DNA of 64,000 bases, from assembly GCA_019055375.1 (NCBI GenBank), contig JAHQIW010000028.1, forward strand, positions 1-64,000, given 5' to 3'. The translations under genes were made by a program, and so were the position numbers. Source of the DNA: Parelaphostrongylus tenuis (lineage: Eukaryota > Nematoda > Chromadorea > Rhabditida > Metastrongylidae). The notes beneath the pieces were generated by a model. The model was not told where the DNA came from and did not search any database. It worked only from the letters and a program-made list of their open reading frames with translations. How positions within the stretch are numbered: the stretch's first letter is position 1; each line of letters opens with the position of its first letter. This document shows positions 1 through 11,499 of the stretch, in pieces.

Positions 1-2083
1 CCAGTATTCTACGACGTTGAAGAAGAAGACAAAGCAAAGAACTGAATGCTAGAAGAACTAGAACCAGGACAGTGAAAAAAACACAATGAAGACGAATCAT
101 TGAGGTGTTATGAAGTTAAAATAAGTAATTAGTTCTTATATTATGTTGTATTAGAGAAAATAAAATTTACACTCGAGCATCTTTCGGTAGTCGCGGCTTT
201 TCGTTCGAACTTCCAATAATCATTAGATAACACAAATGTCAACAATCTCCAATTTCCAAAGAAAAGAAAAACTTATCAATACTTTGTTACAGCTAAAAGA
301 ATAGTGAGTTTTGCAGTCGGCGCTGTGTCGATCGCGCAGCACAATTCACTTCTGGCGGGTGTTGGCGCGTCGAGTGCGCAACCCACTATATTCTTACCTG
401 CAGCAGCGCACAAAGTAATTCTCACAAAAAACCAAGCACATCAATAAAATTACTAGAATTTGTGCTATCGAATGATCACTGAAGGTCTAAATCAAAACTG
501 TGTCCAGAGAAAACTTTGTAAATGTGCAACAAAATTTTATTCTGACAGCTACAGCGCACTAAGAGACCTCATTTCGTAAGGCAAACACACCATTAAAATG
601 TTCGAGATTTAAGCTACCGTAGGTTGATTAAAGTTGATCGAATGATGTCAATGTTGGGATATCCATCCACACCGGGGCAAGGTAAAAGCGCCGCATCTAA
701 TATACGATCATAATTTCAATGTTGCAGAGCAGTCAGAAGTTTTTTAGGAAACCAAAATCACGATTATACTTAGTGAAATTTTTGCTATCAAATAGTTGCT
801 GAATTTTTTTCTTGGAAAGAAGCTCTACTCGGCGAAAAAGGCTTGAGTGTGAAATAAAGTTTCAATTTCAGTGTTACAGAGTAATATATAACCAATTAAT
901 AAGAGAAATCGTTCAATTCATCGAGATTCAGATACCGAATGATTACTAAAATGTCTAAGAAAAGCGAAGAAGTACTCTTCTTTGAATATGAGTGTGAATA
1001 GGGAAAACGCGAAAAATACTCTCTTTTGAATAGTGTGAATAGGAAAAACTATCCGCTCGTAAAAAAAAGATGTTGTACAGCGCAAAATTACACGCGATGT
1101 GTTTAATTAACGATCGCTACTGATATTTAGGGTGAACTCCCAATAATCGATCCTTATTCTATGAATTATTGCTTGCTGAATAAATAAACAAAATCATGGG
1201 AGAAAACAAACAATAACAATAATCATTCTCTTGCCTCAAACTCACTAAATCCGCCCGTACCTGCGAGATCGTCAGAGCGGTTCAGAAATTATAAAAGGCA
1301 AGAACGCTGATTTGATAGTCCAGATATGTATCCAATAACATCTAGAGAAGCCTGATAAAGTCGAATACATAACGCATCTCTCAGAAATTGGTCAGAGCTG
1401 AAATTATCTTTATTTTGATATTGATAGATAGATTAACCGCATTTCAATTCACTTTATCATTATATTATTTTACAGTCTTCTCGGAAAGCAACCCATTTCC
1501 AGCCATGTAATCAAACATCCACATGCATTTGTTCTTATTTGTTATGAGAAGAGGGGAGATCGAGTGCAATTATGTAACACTCAAACTGTCTCCCTGTCGA
1601 GTCTCATTTCAGTTCTTGAAATAGGCGTTCTTCATCGTTTATAAAGGAAGCTCACTGCTTACGATTAATTCCTCGCCTTTTCCTAAAATAGCCGAAGAGT
1701 TTTAGTTGGAAGTAACTCAATACATATTCCATACTTTCCAGACATTTAGTTTGAGGGATTTCACCAAACCGTCTTTGATATAGCCCAATATACAAATATG
1801 CACTTGTTGAGCCACTATGTTATCTTAAATATTGGGATTTTATGTCAATACCAATTATGCACCGAAGAGTTCAACTAATTCTTAAAGTAATGAAAAGACG
1901 GTTTGCTCTTCATGTGTTGAACTCGATGTGTATTATGTAGGAAGGGCTCCCTATGGATTAAAGCTTTACGAACTAATGATAGCATGCTGATAAATATTCA
2001 CTAGGGATAACATTGATAAGGTGAAGTATAAAAGCAGAATTACTGAGTAGGTCTTACTTCTACAAGCTCTGTGTTTTTTCGAG
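1..2083. other. No gene seen; repeat at 455-1010
   Basis: AT-rich text without a convincing open frame. It holds the satellite-like monomers noted separately and nothing else recognisable. Confidence 0.6.
455..1010 (+). repeat. Satellite-like dispersed repeat, several monomers
   Basis: Monomers share gctatcgaatgatcactgaa, then tttgtaaatgtgcaacaaaa-like text and ctacagcgcactaagagacc. At least three are recognisable (near 465, 640 and 930), all in plus orientation. Confidence 0.55.
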
Positions 2084-2297
2084 ATGGTCGATTCAACTCA
2101 ACTCCAAGGTAAGATGTCACTTATACTGGTATTCAGTGGAAACCAATTCGAAGTGTTGCTCACTAGCCACAATAGTCACGCCTATTCAGGTATGGAGGTG
2201 CAGAATAGGCGTCCATACGTTTTATGGCGTGGTGAGAACGCAGCTGCACTATTTTATGTTGATCGAAAGGACTTGTACAAGATTGGAAGAAGTCCCA
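2084..2297 (+). CDS. Possible 5' end of an unrecognised gene (two exons)
   Basis: The ATG at 2084 follows tttttcgag. A first exon of 25 nt (MVDSTQLQ) ends at a GTAAG donor. An 81 bp intron ends in cctattcag. The second exon (2190-2297) reads in phase as MEVQNRRPYVLWRGENAAAL and on to a GTTAGT donor at 2298. If it is not spliced there, the frame stops at once. The text is codon-like but no family is recognised. The next exon was not found. An RTE fragment on the other strand lies downstream and could sit in the intron. Confidence 0.3.
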
Positions 2298-3299
2298 GTT
2301 AGTAACTGTAGTTTTAACACTGTGGTCTTTTCGTTTACTTTACAAAAAAAAAATCATCTTCTTCAGAACTCTAGTCAACACCAATCGTATTATTTTATAC
2401 TATGCTAACAAAAATGATTGTACATTGTATACATTCTTTAACTGTCATACTGCCAATATACACTAATCTGTTATGAAATAACTTGATTCAAGACAATGTT
2501 CATGAAGTAGTGGAATACTTATAATGCATTCTTCGTCATTAGAGTGCGTCAAACAACACTTACATCTAAATGACTTGAGGTAATGTTGGACACCAACAGT
2601 GCCATTTGCTAATTACTTGGACACTCGAATGGCCCATCTTCACGGATTGTACGGGGTCAGCCTACTATCCATTCCGTGACTTTCTCTCAGCTTCGTGCAA
2701 TCGTCGTTAATGGCTGTAGCCTACTTTCAACGCTGTGCCGCTTGCAAGACACTATTTCGTTATCGTGAGAATGTTTCCATATGGGAGTGTTGCGTTAATC
2801 ACGAAGACATCCGACCATCGGTTGGCCGCTAAAGAGGGCTTATGCATTTTTTTTTCAAGTCCACACTGTTCTCGTAATCTATGATCTGCTACCAGCTCTT
2901 CAATGTGATTGGCCCATCTGTGCCAAGTTATTGACAAATATTCTCGTGGATATTGAGAATCAATAGGATACGAAGATCTTTTCTGCACAAACAGGTTAAA
3001 TGTTGTGAGTATCAAATAGCTTTTAGAGAACATCGTACATATGTTTTGTAAACAGCTACAAATTTTTTCCGTGGCTAAAATTTTAGCTCACCTCTCTGCT
3101 TTTAAGCAGATCGATGGAAACGCGTAAGGGTTAAAAGAGTGAGCGTAGAGTTTTGGCCCTATCGAAATTGCAAACAAAGAGTGGCGAGGCGCTGTGATAG
3201 GGTTTCTTCTAAACTGATCATTTAGAACATGAAAAAATAAGTGATCACGCCGACGTCTTCTACATTTCTCAGATCCAACTCCACAAATGCAAATTCAAC

Positions 3300-3690
3300 T
3301 CCACAAATAACAAGGATTTCCTTAGCTAATTAGCGTGTGCTTTCCTCATGGTTTTCTTCTAGTGTTGGGTGGCCATATGTAGTTATGCGACCAACTGCCT
3401 CAAAAAGAGCGTGTAGATCGTCATCTAAAGAGATGTGCTCGATGCTGCAGTGTCGAAGCAAGAAGCTGGTTCCATTGCGTGTTGTCGGTGTTATCACTTT
3501 ATCCGTTTTCAAAAACTTCCCATAGAGTCCAAGATTTGATCATTTCTTCCGAGCTGTAGCACCACTCACCGTCGCAGACGGGAGCTCCCATTGTACAGGG
3601 TGCTAGGGCTGAGACTCTTCTGGTTTGGCCAATACAATCTCCTGAAGTCTCGGAATCAGAATGACTGATGCTTTCCTCAGGTAGCTACTA
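3300..3690 (-). mobile_element. RTE-type LINE fragment, 5' part and start of endonuclease
   Basis: The minus strand reads VSALAPCTMGAPVCDGEWC then SSEEMIKSWTLWEVFEN, and in a shifted frame SFLLRHCSIEHISLDDDLHA then LFEAVGRI. This is a degraded version of the N-terminal endonuclease of nematode RTE elements, whose usual form has a TLS..ADLHALL.AAERIK segment. It is frameshifted and truncated. Confidence 0.6.
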
Positions 3691-4322
3691 CGACAAGCAT
3701 ACTCGGTGATTTCTATCACAGAATGATTTCTCACCTTCCATCTAGTACATTTCAACACTGTGATATTTCTTCATGTTGGTCTATACTAAGGGATAAAAAA
3801 CGTAGCACTCCTCTCCAACCTGGAATACCGTGTTAAGAGACTGCATTTTCTGTAGTACAGCGTCCGCCACGCGTTAACGCTATCAGCCACGATAATGCGA
3901 TAAATTCTTGAGCATATTTACATAATTATCCACAAGATGAATATGTAACAAAATGCCATTCATTCTTATGGGAAAAGTATTTGTTCTGATTTGCATAGGT
4001 TCTAGCGAGAAAGAAACGAAAATCAAGTGATGTTTTAGCAAGCGATATCCCAAATTCCAAATTCAAACTTGTGGCAGACACACGCACTATTGCGTTCGTA
4101 CTGTGCGTAATGGTAGATTGTGTTACAGCATTGCTCCACACAGGTGGTGATAGATTTTCAATCTTCCTTTATTTAGAAACATCTTATGAAGCAGAACAAA
4201 ATCGATTGTGTTGACGCTAATATCAACAAATGTAGTTGTAGATCTTTACGCGTGATTTTCATGAGCAGTTAAATTTGATACTCTTTGAATTAAAATTCTT
4301 CATGAAGATCTGCTAATTTCAG

Positions 4323-4473
4323 TGGAGAAGTGTTGGTCAATGGAGATGTGCTTTTATTTCGCGAAGCAAGAGAACTCGCTCTTAACGATGTGATTAAGTT
4401 GGTAAAGGTTGGTTCAATTGCAGCTCTAAGACTAGAAAAAAAAGGCAAGATGCCTAGACATGCTCCCACATGA
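4323..4473 (+). CDS. Possible terminal exon of an unrecognised gene
   Basis: After the acceptor tgctaatttcag the frame GEVLVNGDVLLFREARELAL and then NDVIKLVKVGSIAALRLEKK is open for 50 codons to a TGA at 4471. The composition is protein-like, with alternating hydrophobic and charged residues. The opposite strand is also open here, so the strand choice rests on the good acceptor and the sensible stop. It could belong with the exons at 2084-2297, but the joining exons are not seen. No family is recognised. Confidence 0.3.
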
Positions 4474-5529
4474 AACATTATTTTAGGTGCATACCATTCT
4501 TATTTGACGTTCCAGCGAGATCGAGGTACATCGTGTACGCTTAATTTCATCAGACATTCAAGAAGTCTTATGATATTATTTACTATCAGAAATGAATATC
4601 ATCGATAGCACGCGCCCACATCTCACATGGAAATCATATGAGTCTACTTCGGTACGATATTTGGATGAAAAGACGCTTTTCACCATAGGAAGTGACAGAG
4701 GTAATGTGTGAGAATACGCTGTTTAATCGTGTAAAGGTTTCCCACATTTTCGGTGTGAATTCGTAAGCTGATGGGAAATCCTACGATGTTTTCTGTGCGT
4801 AATCGCGGTTGCATTATATAAGTGACTAGAAGTTCTGTTTATGAGTTAGAAACCCTTTGGGTAGCGCTCAACATATTTGCGTTATACGCCGCGGTGTCAG
4901 ATCTCGCTCACGCACCGAGGGTTAATATGGTGTTTAGATGACGGATTGTAGTTACTTGGATGCCGGTCACAACTGATCTGGGGAGAAGGCGTCATTGGTG
5001 TTTCATGAATTGGCATGAACCACTCATTGAAAGTTCATAATGGTTGTTACCGTTATAGTGAGTGATACTGTATCATCAGCATTCATTTCATAGCTGTTAT
5101 GAATCTTCCCTACAGCACATGTATATCAAACGTATATAATGCGGAATATATAAGCTGATCAGCACCCAACTGTCAAGGGCTTTCGTCTGACTAGTACAGC
5201 GCATGAAATTGTACCCATTCAAGCAGATAGCCACTGAATATATACAATTTGATCAGTTTCTCTCTTTATCATTCACATAACAGTAATATAATGTTACACC
5301 AATAGATGCGCATATGTTAGACGGCGACAAAGTTATAAATCCATCACATTTGCTGAACAGGATATTCTATAAGAGCGTTATCAATCATTCGAAACATGAA
5401 TCTCTTGCTACAGATCCACGTGGTTTGTTCTACAAAACATCCTTTTATAGCGATATAAAATTCAGAATAAAATTATGTTTACACGACCACGTGTTTTTTT
5501 CTGATCTCACTTAAATTTCGCTGGAAAAC

Positions 5530-6060
5530 TTCTTCCTTAGAATGCTAGCACTCATTCGATAGCACAACTTTCGAAAAACTGAAAAACGTGCATGTCTTTT
5601 GTAAAAGCTCTTTTGATATCACCGTAGGAAGTAGAATATTTTTGTGCTTTAACCATCGCTGGGTAGAGCTCTTTTTGTAGTCTATTAGTAATCATTCGAC
5701 GTCGTCAGTTCCAATGATTCGAACATTGTGTTTATTTCCTGAAAATACCGTTTAGCAGGGAAAATCGCTCGAATTTCATATTCTCGACGGCCTTGTTTGT
5801 CGGCCAGATTACGCAGCAGAGAGGGGAGCGGGGCGACTGATTACGTCTGAAATATTGTTATTCAAGTGCGGATTTAATCATCACATCGACAGCATCTTCA
5901 GATGCGAAAGGCGGGTGTGAATAATTTTCTGGGTTCTACAGCGCTGTAAAAGGGTGTCTCAAGGAATTGGCGACATGAGGGTGTAGCCAGAAATTTGAGC
6001 TTTCTAATGATTACTAACATTCCTATGAAAAATTTCTGTCCGGCGAATGAGATCGATTTA
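5530..6060. repeat. Satellite-like dispersed repeat, minus then plus copies
   Basis: Minus-type keys cactcattcgatagcacaac (5551) and agtaatcattcgacgtcg (5688) are followed by a plus-type key taatgattactaacattcct (6005) with aaatttctgtccggcgaatg. Confidence 0.5.
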
Positions 6061-6417
6061 TACTTTGTCGCTGTCTCACATATAAGTCTCACAAATACAT
6101 CCGAGCATACTGAGTGATACCACCATTTTCGATCCAAGGCAGGTTTTCTCGGTCTGGATATAATGCGGACTCAAATCTTGTCCGAGATCAAAAGTTTTAC
6201 ATATTACTCAGCATCTTTGAATATATATATATAGTTATAGCTTAATGATACTTCTAGAAAATTTTATTCATTATTATAATATTATTCTAACACTGAATGC
6301 CATTTTGGCGTCTTCGCTTTCTCGAGAACCTTGAAATGTTAAATTCACAAAGTTAATAGAAGCGCTTATAAAACCGTTTTTTTTGGCGTTATTATGCTAC
6401 TAATACACTTAGTAATG

Positions 6418-6565
6418 TAGAGTGATATGCGAAACTTCCGCTTCAAACGGGACTAGAAACCCGCACCTCATTCTATTTGGGAGCGTGTGCTCTTATCCGT
6501 TACACTACTGACGCCTGTTTTGCACACCACTCTTTCTACGTTACAGCGCATCTCTTCAAATAAGA
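6418..6565 (-). repeat. tRNA-like SINE, family B, left arm of an inverted pair
   Basis: The minus strand carries a tRNA-like head (cgtcagtagtgtaacggata, box A region; tctagtcccgtttgaagcgg, box B region) and the tail atcactctacattac. It is the inverted partner of 6705-6890. Confidence 0.6.
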
Positions 6566-6609
6566 ACCTTTATTTGGCCGATTTTTCGATGTTATGATGT
6601 TACTAATAC

Positions 6610-6612
<3 letters not shown>

Positions 6613-6653
<41 letters not shown>
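6613..6653. repeat. AT dinucleotide microsatellite
   Basis: About 20 AT units, between the two arms of the inverted SINE B pair. Confidence 0.95.
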
Positions 6654-6659
<6 letters not shown>

Positions 6660-6704
6660 ATATTATATACCCAGTAATATAGAGTAATATAGATAATATA
6701 CCCA

Positions 6705-6890
6705 GTAATGTAGAGTGATGTACGAAGCCTTCGCGAAAAATTAGATGCGCTACAGCTTGGAAGGAGTGGTGTGTAAATTGGGCGTCAGTGGTGTAACGGA
6801 TAGAGCACGAGCTTTTGGATAGAATCAGATGTGCGTTCGAGTCCCGTCTGAAGCGAAGATTCTGCACATCACTCTACATTACTATGCATA
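6705..6890 (+). repeat. tRNA-like SINE, family B, right arm of an inverted pair
   Basis: The head gcgtcagtggtgtaacggat, gagcacgagc, then cgttcgagtcccgtctgaag (box B) and the tail ttctgcacatcactctacat are clear. It mirrors 6418-6565 with the AT microsatellite between them. Confidence 0.65.
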
Positions 6891-7446
6891 ATTACAAATT
6901 TTTCTATGTGCTCATTCGATTACTTCCATAACTCAAGCGGAAAAAGTTGATACATAAATTATGGGTCGCTTATTAAGCACCTTCTCAGAACACGAGTTGA
7001 CACTGTTCACCTAAAAAGTGCTCAGACGAAGCTCTTCACACTTTTAAATATGCTCTTGAGCCTTGGAATTTGATCTTTTGATGAGTGCGAGTGAATAGAT
7101 TCTCTCTATAATCCTTAAATAGCCGTACTTTATGTGCATTCTATAAATCATTGTCTTACCCAATATTCCCATCACCCAGTCAACAGTCTTTATGGGTTCA
7201 AGGGAACTTCTACCAAGCAAATCTAGCATTAGTTTAGCATCCCGAGCATAGGAGGCTCGCTCGCTCGAGCATACACGAAATCGAACCTATACCTCTACTG
7301 GATGGTGATGAACGGCACTTTTGACCTCTACGCCACCCAAATCTCTGATAGTAGTCTACAAAGCAAATTTTTGCGCTTTGCTATTAATACGAAAAATAAT
7401 GTTATTTGCTTTTTGCTGAGAAGATGTGTAACAAGAAGACTGTCAG

Positions 7447-7616
7447 ATAGCCTTCATCAATCACCCGATGTTTCAACGAAAACCAATCACTGTAGATCAA
7501 GTTCCAGGCTGTGATATTACAAATCCAAGCCCTTATTTGGCTGGTATTCATGCCGAATTGATTAGAATGGTTGTAAGGGATACCGTAAGGTATTTGATCA
7601 AACCAACTCAAGACAG
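7447..7616 (+). CDS. Possible internal exon, unrecognised
   Basis: The acceptor gactgtcag opens a frame that includes MFQRKPITVDQVPGCDITNP and then PSPYLAGIHAELIRMVVRDT. It runs to a GTATGT donor at 7617, or to a GTAAGG donor at 7585. The text is balanced and contains no stop. Upstream, the same frame closes at 7429. Neighbouring exons are not identified and the next 1.1 kb is satellite-like repeat, so this may be an isolated remnant. Confidence 0.28.
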
Positions 7617-7879
7617 GTATGTTAGTAAGAGAAACAAAATTAATTCTCATTGCTGATGGCGTATTTAAGTACTGTCAGTACGACAGTAGGCATTCTTGTG
7701 CTTAATAAGTACTTTTCCCTTATCCACCCTGCGTTCCAACATTCGGGAAAAACCAATTTTTCGGTGGTTCTATAAGTTTGAATAGTCATTTGACAGCTTA
7801 ATTTACGAGAATTTAAAAATATATATTATTTATGGGGCGATTTCTTCAACAAGCTGTAGCAGCAAAGACGAAATAATGT

Positions 7880-8720
7880 TCCTTATTCAAACATCTGTCA
7901 ATGAACATAGCTTTTCTTTTAGACTTTTAGTTTTCATTAGATAGCTGAATTTCGGTGATTCCAATAATGCGTGTGTTTTGAAAAAAGCTTGTAGCGCATT
8001 GTACAAAGAAGAAGATTGGGTTACGCATATCTGACACCAGCGAAGCGTGGGACTTAGTGCCGATGTTGCGAATGCAATGCATTTACAGGCAAACCGCGAT
8101 GGATTGGTGTCAGTGTCGCGCTGCGCGAAACTTAACATTCTATCAGCTGCTACAACGCATTAAAAAGTCCTTCTCAAAGTCCAAGTAAATCTTCGAAATA
8201 GTCGAAATTAGAGTTACCGAATGGTCACTGCAAGTTGAAGGTAAAGCTTTGTTCAACGAAAAATTGCTCAAATGAGAAGCATAATTTTTTTTGCTGTCAG
8301 AGGACAATAATGAAGTGATTTCAAAATCATAATACACCACTGAAATTTTTGAAATTTGAGCTATAAGATGAATGTTGCTACTCAGAATGAAGACAAAACC
8401 GCGTTTTTCTCATAAAGTTGACATAGGTGCGCATGAAAAAATTGGTCGTAATTTGCGGATACTCCATCCTGTTTGGCTCTCACATCATAACAAAAAGTTT
8501 TTTAAATTCGAATACAATGCTGGAGCTGCTAAGATTTAAACTACCGAATGTTTACTAAAATCTAGGAGAAAAATGTTTTCTTTTTAAGAAATATTTGAAT
8601 AAGAAACAAAATTTTATTTTTACAGTCAGAGTGCAACAGGAAGGCTATCTTAGGAAGAAGTATATTTTCAAAATTTTTTGAGGTTTATGCTGTCAGTTAC
8701 TAATCAAACTCGAAAGAGAC
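7880..8720. repeat. Satellite-like dispersed repeat, minus then plus copies
   Basis: The minus-type key cattagatagctgaatttcg (7936) is followed by plus-type keys agagttaccgaatggtcact (8210) and taaactaccgaatgtttact (8536). The linking text cagagtgcaacaggaaggct matches the common gc-rich middle. Confidence 0.55.
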
Positions 8721-8988
8721 CAAAAAATACGTTTTTTTCCGGGGTCTGAAAGTGGGGATAGATGACGAAAATGATCCGATAATTTTTATTAGCGAAACTT
8801 CTCTTGCTCAATCGTTGGTTTGTTTCCACCTCATCACAGTGCTGACTTCTTTCAAAAAGTTTGTTCAGAAGGGCAAAAGTGTTTGTGAACGGTAAACCGG
8901 TATCAAGAAGAAGAGGGAAAAATCTTGCCTCCGGTGACCTAATAACGGTGTCAACCAGTGAGAGATAACTTTTTTCTTCTAATTTCAT
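8704..8988 (-). other. Coding-like open frame between repeats
   Basis: The minus strand is open for 94 codons, with protein-like text such as SYLSLVDTVIRSPEARFF and NTFALLNKLFERS. No splice sites or family were recognised. It directly abuts the satellite-like repeat block that ends near 8720, so it may be a remnant of a mobile element or gene. Confidence 0.2.
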
Positions 8989-9180
8989 CTAATTCCATAT
9001 TGTTCGTTTGCGTTTTACTTTTGAGCCTCTTTCAAAATGTACTGATTGTATTAGTTCAGAATCAGATTTTTTCAAGACGGAAAAATTTCTGAGTTTATTT
9101 TGCTGAGAATAGGTATGTGAGCTTCGTGATCACAGCGCTTGGAAAGTTTTTAGATTCTCTCGATGTGAGATTTCACTTTC

Positions 9181-9332
9181 ATGATGGACAAAGTGAAATT
9201 GTTTGTGTGGCTCCTCCTTCTGTGCCACAATCGAGACGTTAGTTTTGCTGCTAGTATTACGTTTTATCACTGAGATATGTATTTAAATTCCTATTTGCAG
9301 GATTACCGGACCAGCAGGTACAAATGGAATTG
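9181..9332 (+). CDS. Possible short secreted peptide, two exons
   Basis: The ATG at 9181 begins MMDKVKLFVWLLLLCHNRD, with a signal-peptide-like hydrophobic run. Codon 19 is followed by a GTTAGT donor, a 63 bp intron and a tatttgcag acceptor at 9300. The frame then continues DYRTSRYKWNC to a stop near 9332, giving about 30 residues with two cysteines. Alternatively, a GTACAA donor at 9318 leads to further exons. Short nematode secreted peptides have this structure, but with no family match the call stays weak. Confidence 0.25.
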
Positions 9333-9639
9333 TTAAGATACCCGTTTTAGTTTGTTTGCTCATTATCTTTAAACAAGACTTCACCTAATGTAATAGCCAA
9401 AACAGCCTAATGCTTTATGATGAGATGAAGAATTAGACTGAAGTTTTTACCAAATCGAAAATAAAATAGCACCACTTCTATGTCTCCATCAACGTGTCGT
9501 TGGGATTTGAGAGTATTGTGTAATAAATATGCACCTGGGAATGTTGCTTAGTATACAAAACAATCAATTTCGACGGTAGCTGAACCCGCTTTTCACCCAT
9601 ATCAATCACTGCGATTGTTTATATCGAAGAAAAAATACT

Positions 9640-9765
9640 AGCAGAGCAGTGGAATCGATGGTGTGATGGTAGCACGCACCTCTGGCAAGGGTGAGGGCGC
9701 GGGTTCAAATCGCGCTTGATGCCGAGTTTACGTAAATCACTCAACATTCTTAGATATATATCGAG
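9640..9765 (+). repeat. tRNA-like SINE, family B, with cloverleaf-like head
   Basis: Bases 9652-9723 can be folded as a tRNA. The acceptor stem is GAATCGA with TTGATGC (one mismatch), the D stem GTGT with GCAC, and the anticodon stem CACCT with GGGTG. The anticodon loop CTGGCAA would read GGC (Ala), with the T loop ttcaaat. An A:G acceptor mismatch, a G:G in the T stem and the tail aaatcactcaacattcttag, shared with the other family B copies, indicate a SINE head and not a working tRNA. Confidence 0.5.
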
Positions 9766-10543
9766 AATACTATAGAACTGCTTATTAGCAATGAATTGTA
9801 AAACATTGCACATTACTTGTTCTTATTACCTTACGCGTGCAGTTTAATATGTTCGTCGTCAATTCGATATACAGGGGATGTACTCCTTCACAAGGGTTTG
9901 AATGAAACGAAAGGCTCTATGCTACTGATGAAGCAGAAAGGCCAAAAAGTACATTTAGTACAATATAAGCGCTATGAGTGACCTCAAAAAACTCTTAAAA
10001 TGTCTTGTCAGAATTTTTCATTACATACTAATTTATCGTCGCACGATGGATTGAACTAACTCGTTAAATGCAGTGATAACGACATGTTTTATTGTAGCGT
10101 GAAGTGCATATTCGAGATAGCTTTAGGTAGACCGACAAGGACAAGGCGACCCCTCGCCGCTTAGTCAGCTTGAAGCCCATCTAACGTGCTGTATATGCTT
10201 GAAGGTACTCTTAAGACCGATCAAGTACGTCTTATTTCTAATTGTAGTTAATCCTATTCTGTCATCATATAAAAAAAGGCCTACACACAAATGACTCGGA
10301 TCAGTTGGTCATGAAAGAGGAGAAGATGTCCAAAAGTTAGCTGAACGAAAATTTCAATACTAAGTCCGCGTAATGTGGTAAAATTGAGAAAACGTGTGTT
10401 ATCACAAGAGTGTTGCGATACGTGCAAAATTTTGGGCCTGAGGTGGCTTCGAACCCTGCATTTGTCATTTCTGAGAGTGCCGTGGAAAGTTAATAAGCCC
10501 TTGGAAAGAAAGGTCGTGGATTGAAAGCCACTTTAGGTTGCAG

Positions 10544-10781
10544 GCTTTACTCGTCTCTGAACACTCTTATGGTTTCAATCTGCCTCGTATGCCGTTGGTG
10601 AGAAAAACTGAGAAAATAATAAGGCTGAACATTGTGAATTATTCATTGCTTATGATTATATTCATTTGCTAGTGTTGCGTCTGTGAATATTTCCTATTAC
10701 AGTGTTGATCCATGTAATCATAAGTACTGCTATTCGTGCGCGTTATTATGGCTCAGGCAGTCCTTCGGAAATTGCCCTCAG
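10544..10781 (+). CDS. Possible cysteine-rich (RING-like) exon pair
   Basis: Exon 10544-10597 (acceptor ggttgcag, donor GTGAG) ends VSICLVCR. Exon 10703-10781 (acceptor cctattacag, donor GTATTT) continues in phase as CVDPCNHKYCYSCALLWLRQ and then SFGNCP. The second part resembles the C-x-H-x2-C-x2-C ... W ... CP half of a RING finger. The spacing between the first two cysteine pairs is too short for a normal RING, and the last CR/CK is not found. It may be a remnant or a false assembly. Confidence 0.22.
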
Positions 10782-10929
10782 GTATTTGAAGCCGCCTTTT
10801 ATCCAGTTCATTGCTTCATATATCATTCAACTCTATAGAACTGTATTTTACATTTACCTTACCCTACATACGTATCTTGTTAGTATACTCATTTTTTTTG
10901 TTTTTACATATTTCAACTGGCTGCACCAA

Positions 10930-11275
10930 AACCATCTAATGGGATATGTGAAGATTTCGTATTGTTCCGGATTTCAATACCACTACTGCGAGAATACTGC
11001 ATCATTTTGATATCGTACAACTGCACATCTTCTTACAGGCATTTTGGTATATAACTTGCTTGTACTTGTTATATGATGAAATTGTCTTGGGAAGAAATTC
11101 GTTTGCTACTCATGCAAAAATTCGTCTAAATTTGTGTCTGGTTAGCAAGCGAATTTCTTCCCAAAATACCTCTATCTCAAGGCAAGTATAGGCATGTTCA
11201 GTACCAAATGTTTGCATAGAATTTCGAATCTGAAAGACGCTAAAGTCATGCAAGTTAATTGCAAAAATATTAACA
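10930..11275 (+). mobile_element. Foldback element copy A, transposase-start arms
   Basis: A near-perfect palindrome is centred near 11125. The left arm has an ATG at 11076 opening MKLSWEEIRLLLMQKFV; the right arm repeats it on the other strand (gcaagcgaatttcttccc). The outer end actgcatcattttgatatcg recurs inverted near 11232-11256. Compare copies at 42930 and 61972. The outer boundaries are less clear here than in those copies. Confidence 0.65.
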
Positions 11276-11499
11276 AAGACCAAAACCGCACAAACTTTTT
11301 ACTCATCTGCAGATATAGAAAAAAAAATCAACAGCATTTGTAGTCTGGAACTAATAACTTTCTGTCCCACTTTTAAGCAGCCAAAAAAACCGTTCAACAT
11401 TTTGTCGTTCATAATCTACTACTAACCATTTTGTTCTTTTTGTTCTTAATAGTTCTTTTGTGGCTTGTATATCAGTTTACACGATCCACTATCACATTC

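Noticed and set aside
2752..3033. 93-codon minus frame near the RTE fragment
   Set aside because: It contains text such as ITWHRWANHIEELVADHRL, but it does not follow the RTE protein at this position and has no clear splice sites.
6592..6867. 91-codon minus frame
   Set aside because: Covers the AT repeat and a tRNA-like SINE; no gene.
9652..9723. Functional tRNA-Ala (GGC)
   Set aside because: Mismatches in two stems, an anticodon not normally used for alanine in eukaryotes, and a 3' flank shared with other SINE B copies.
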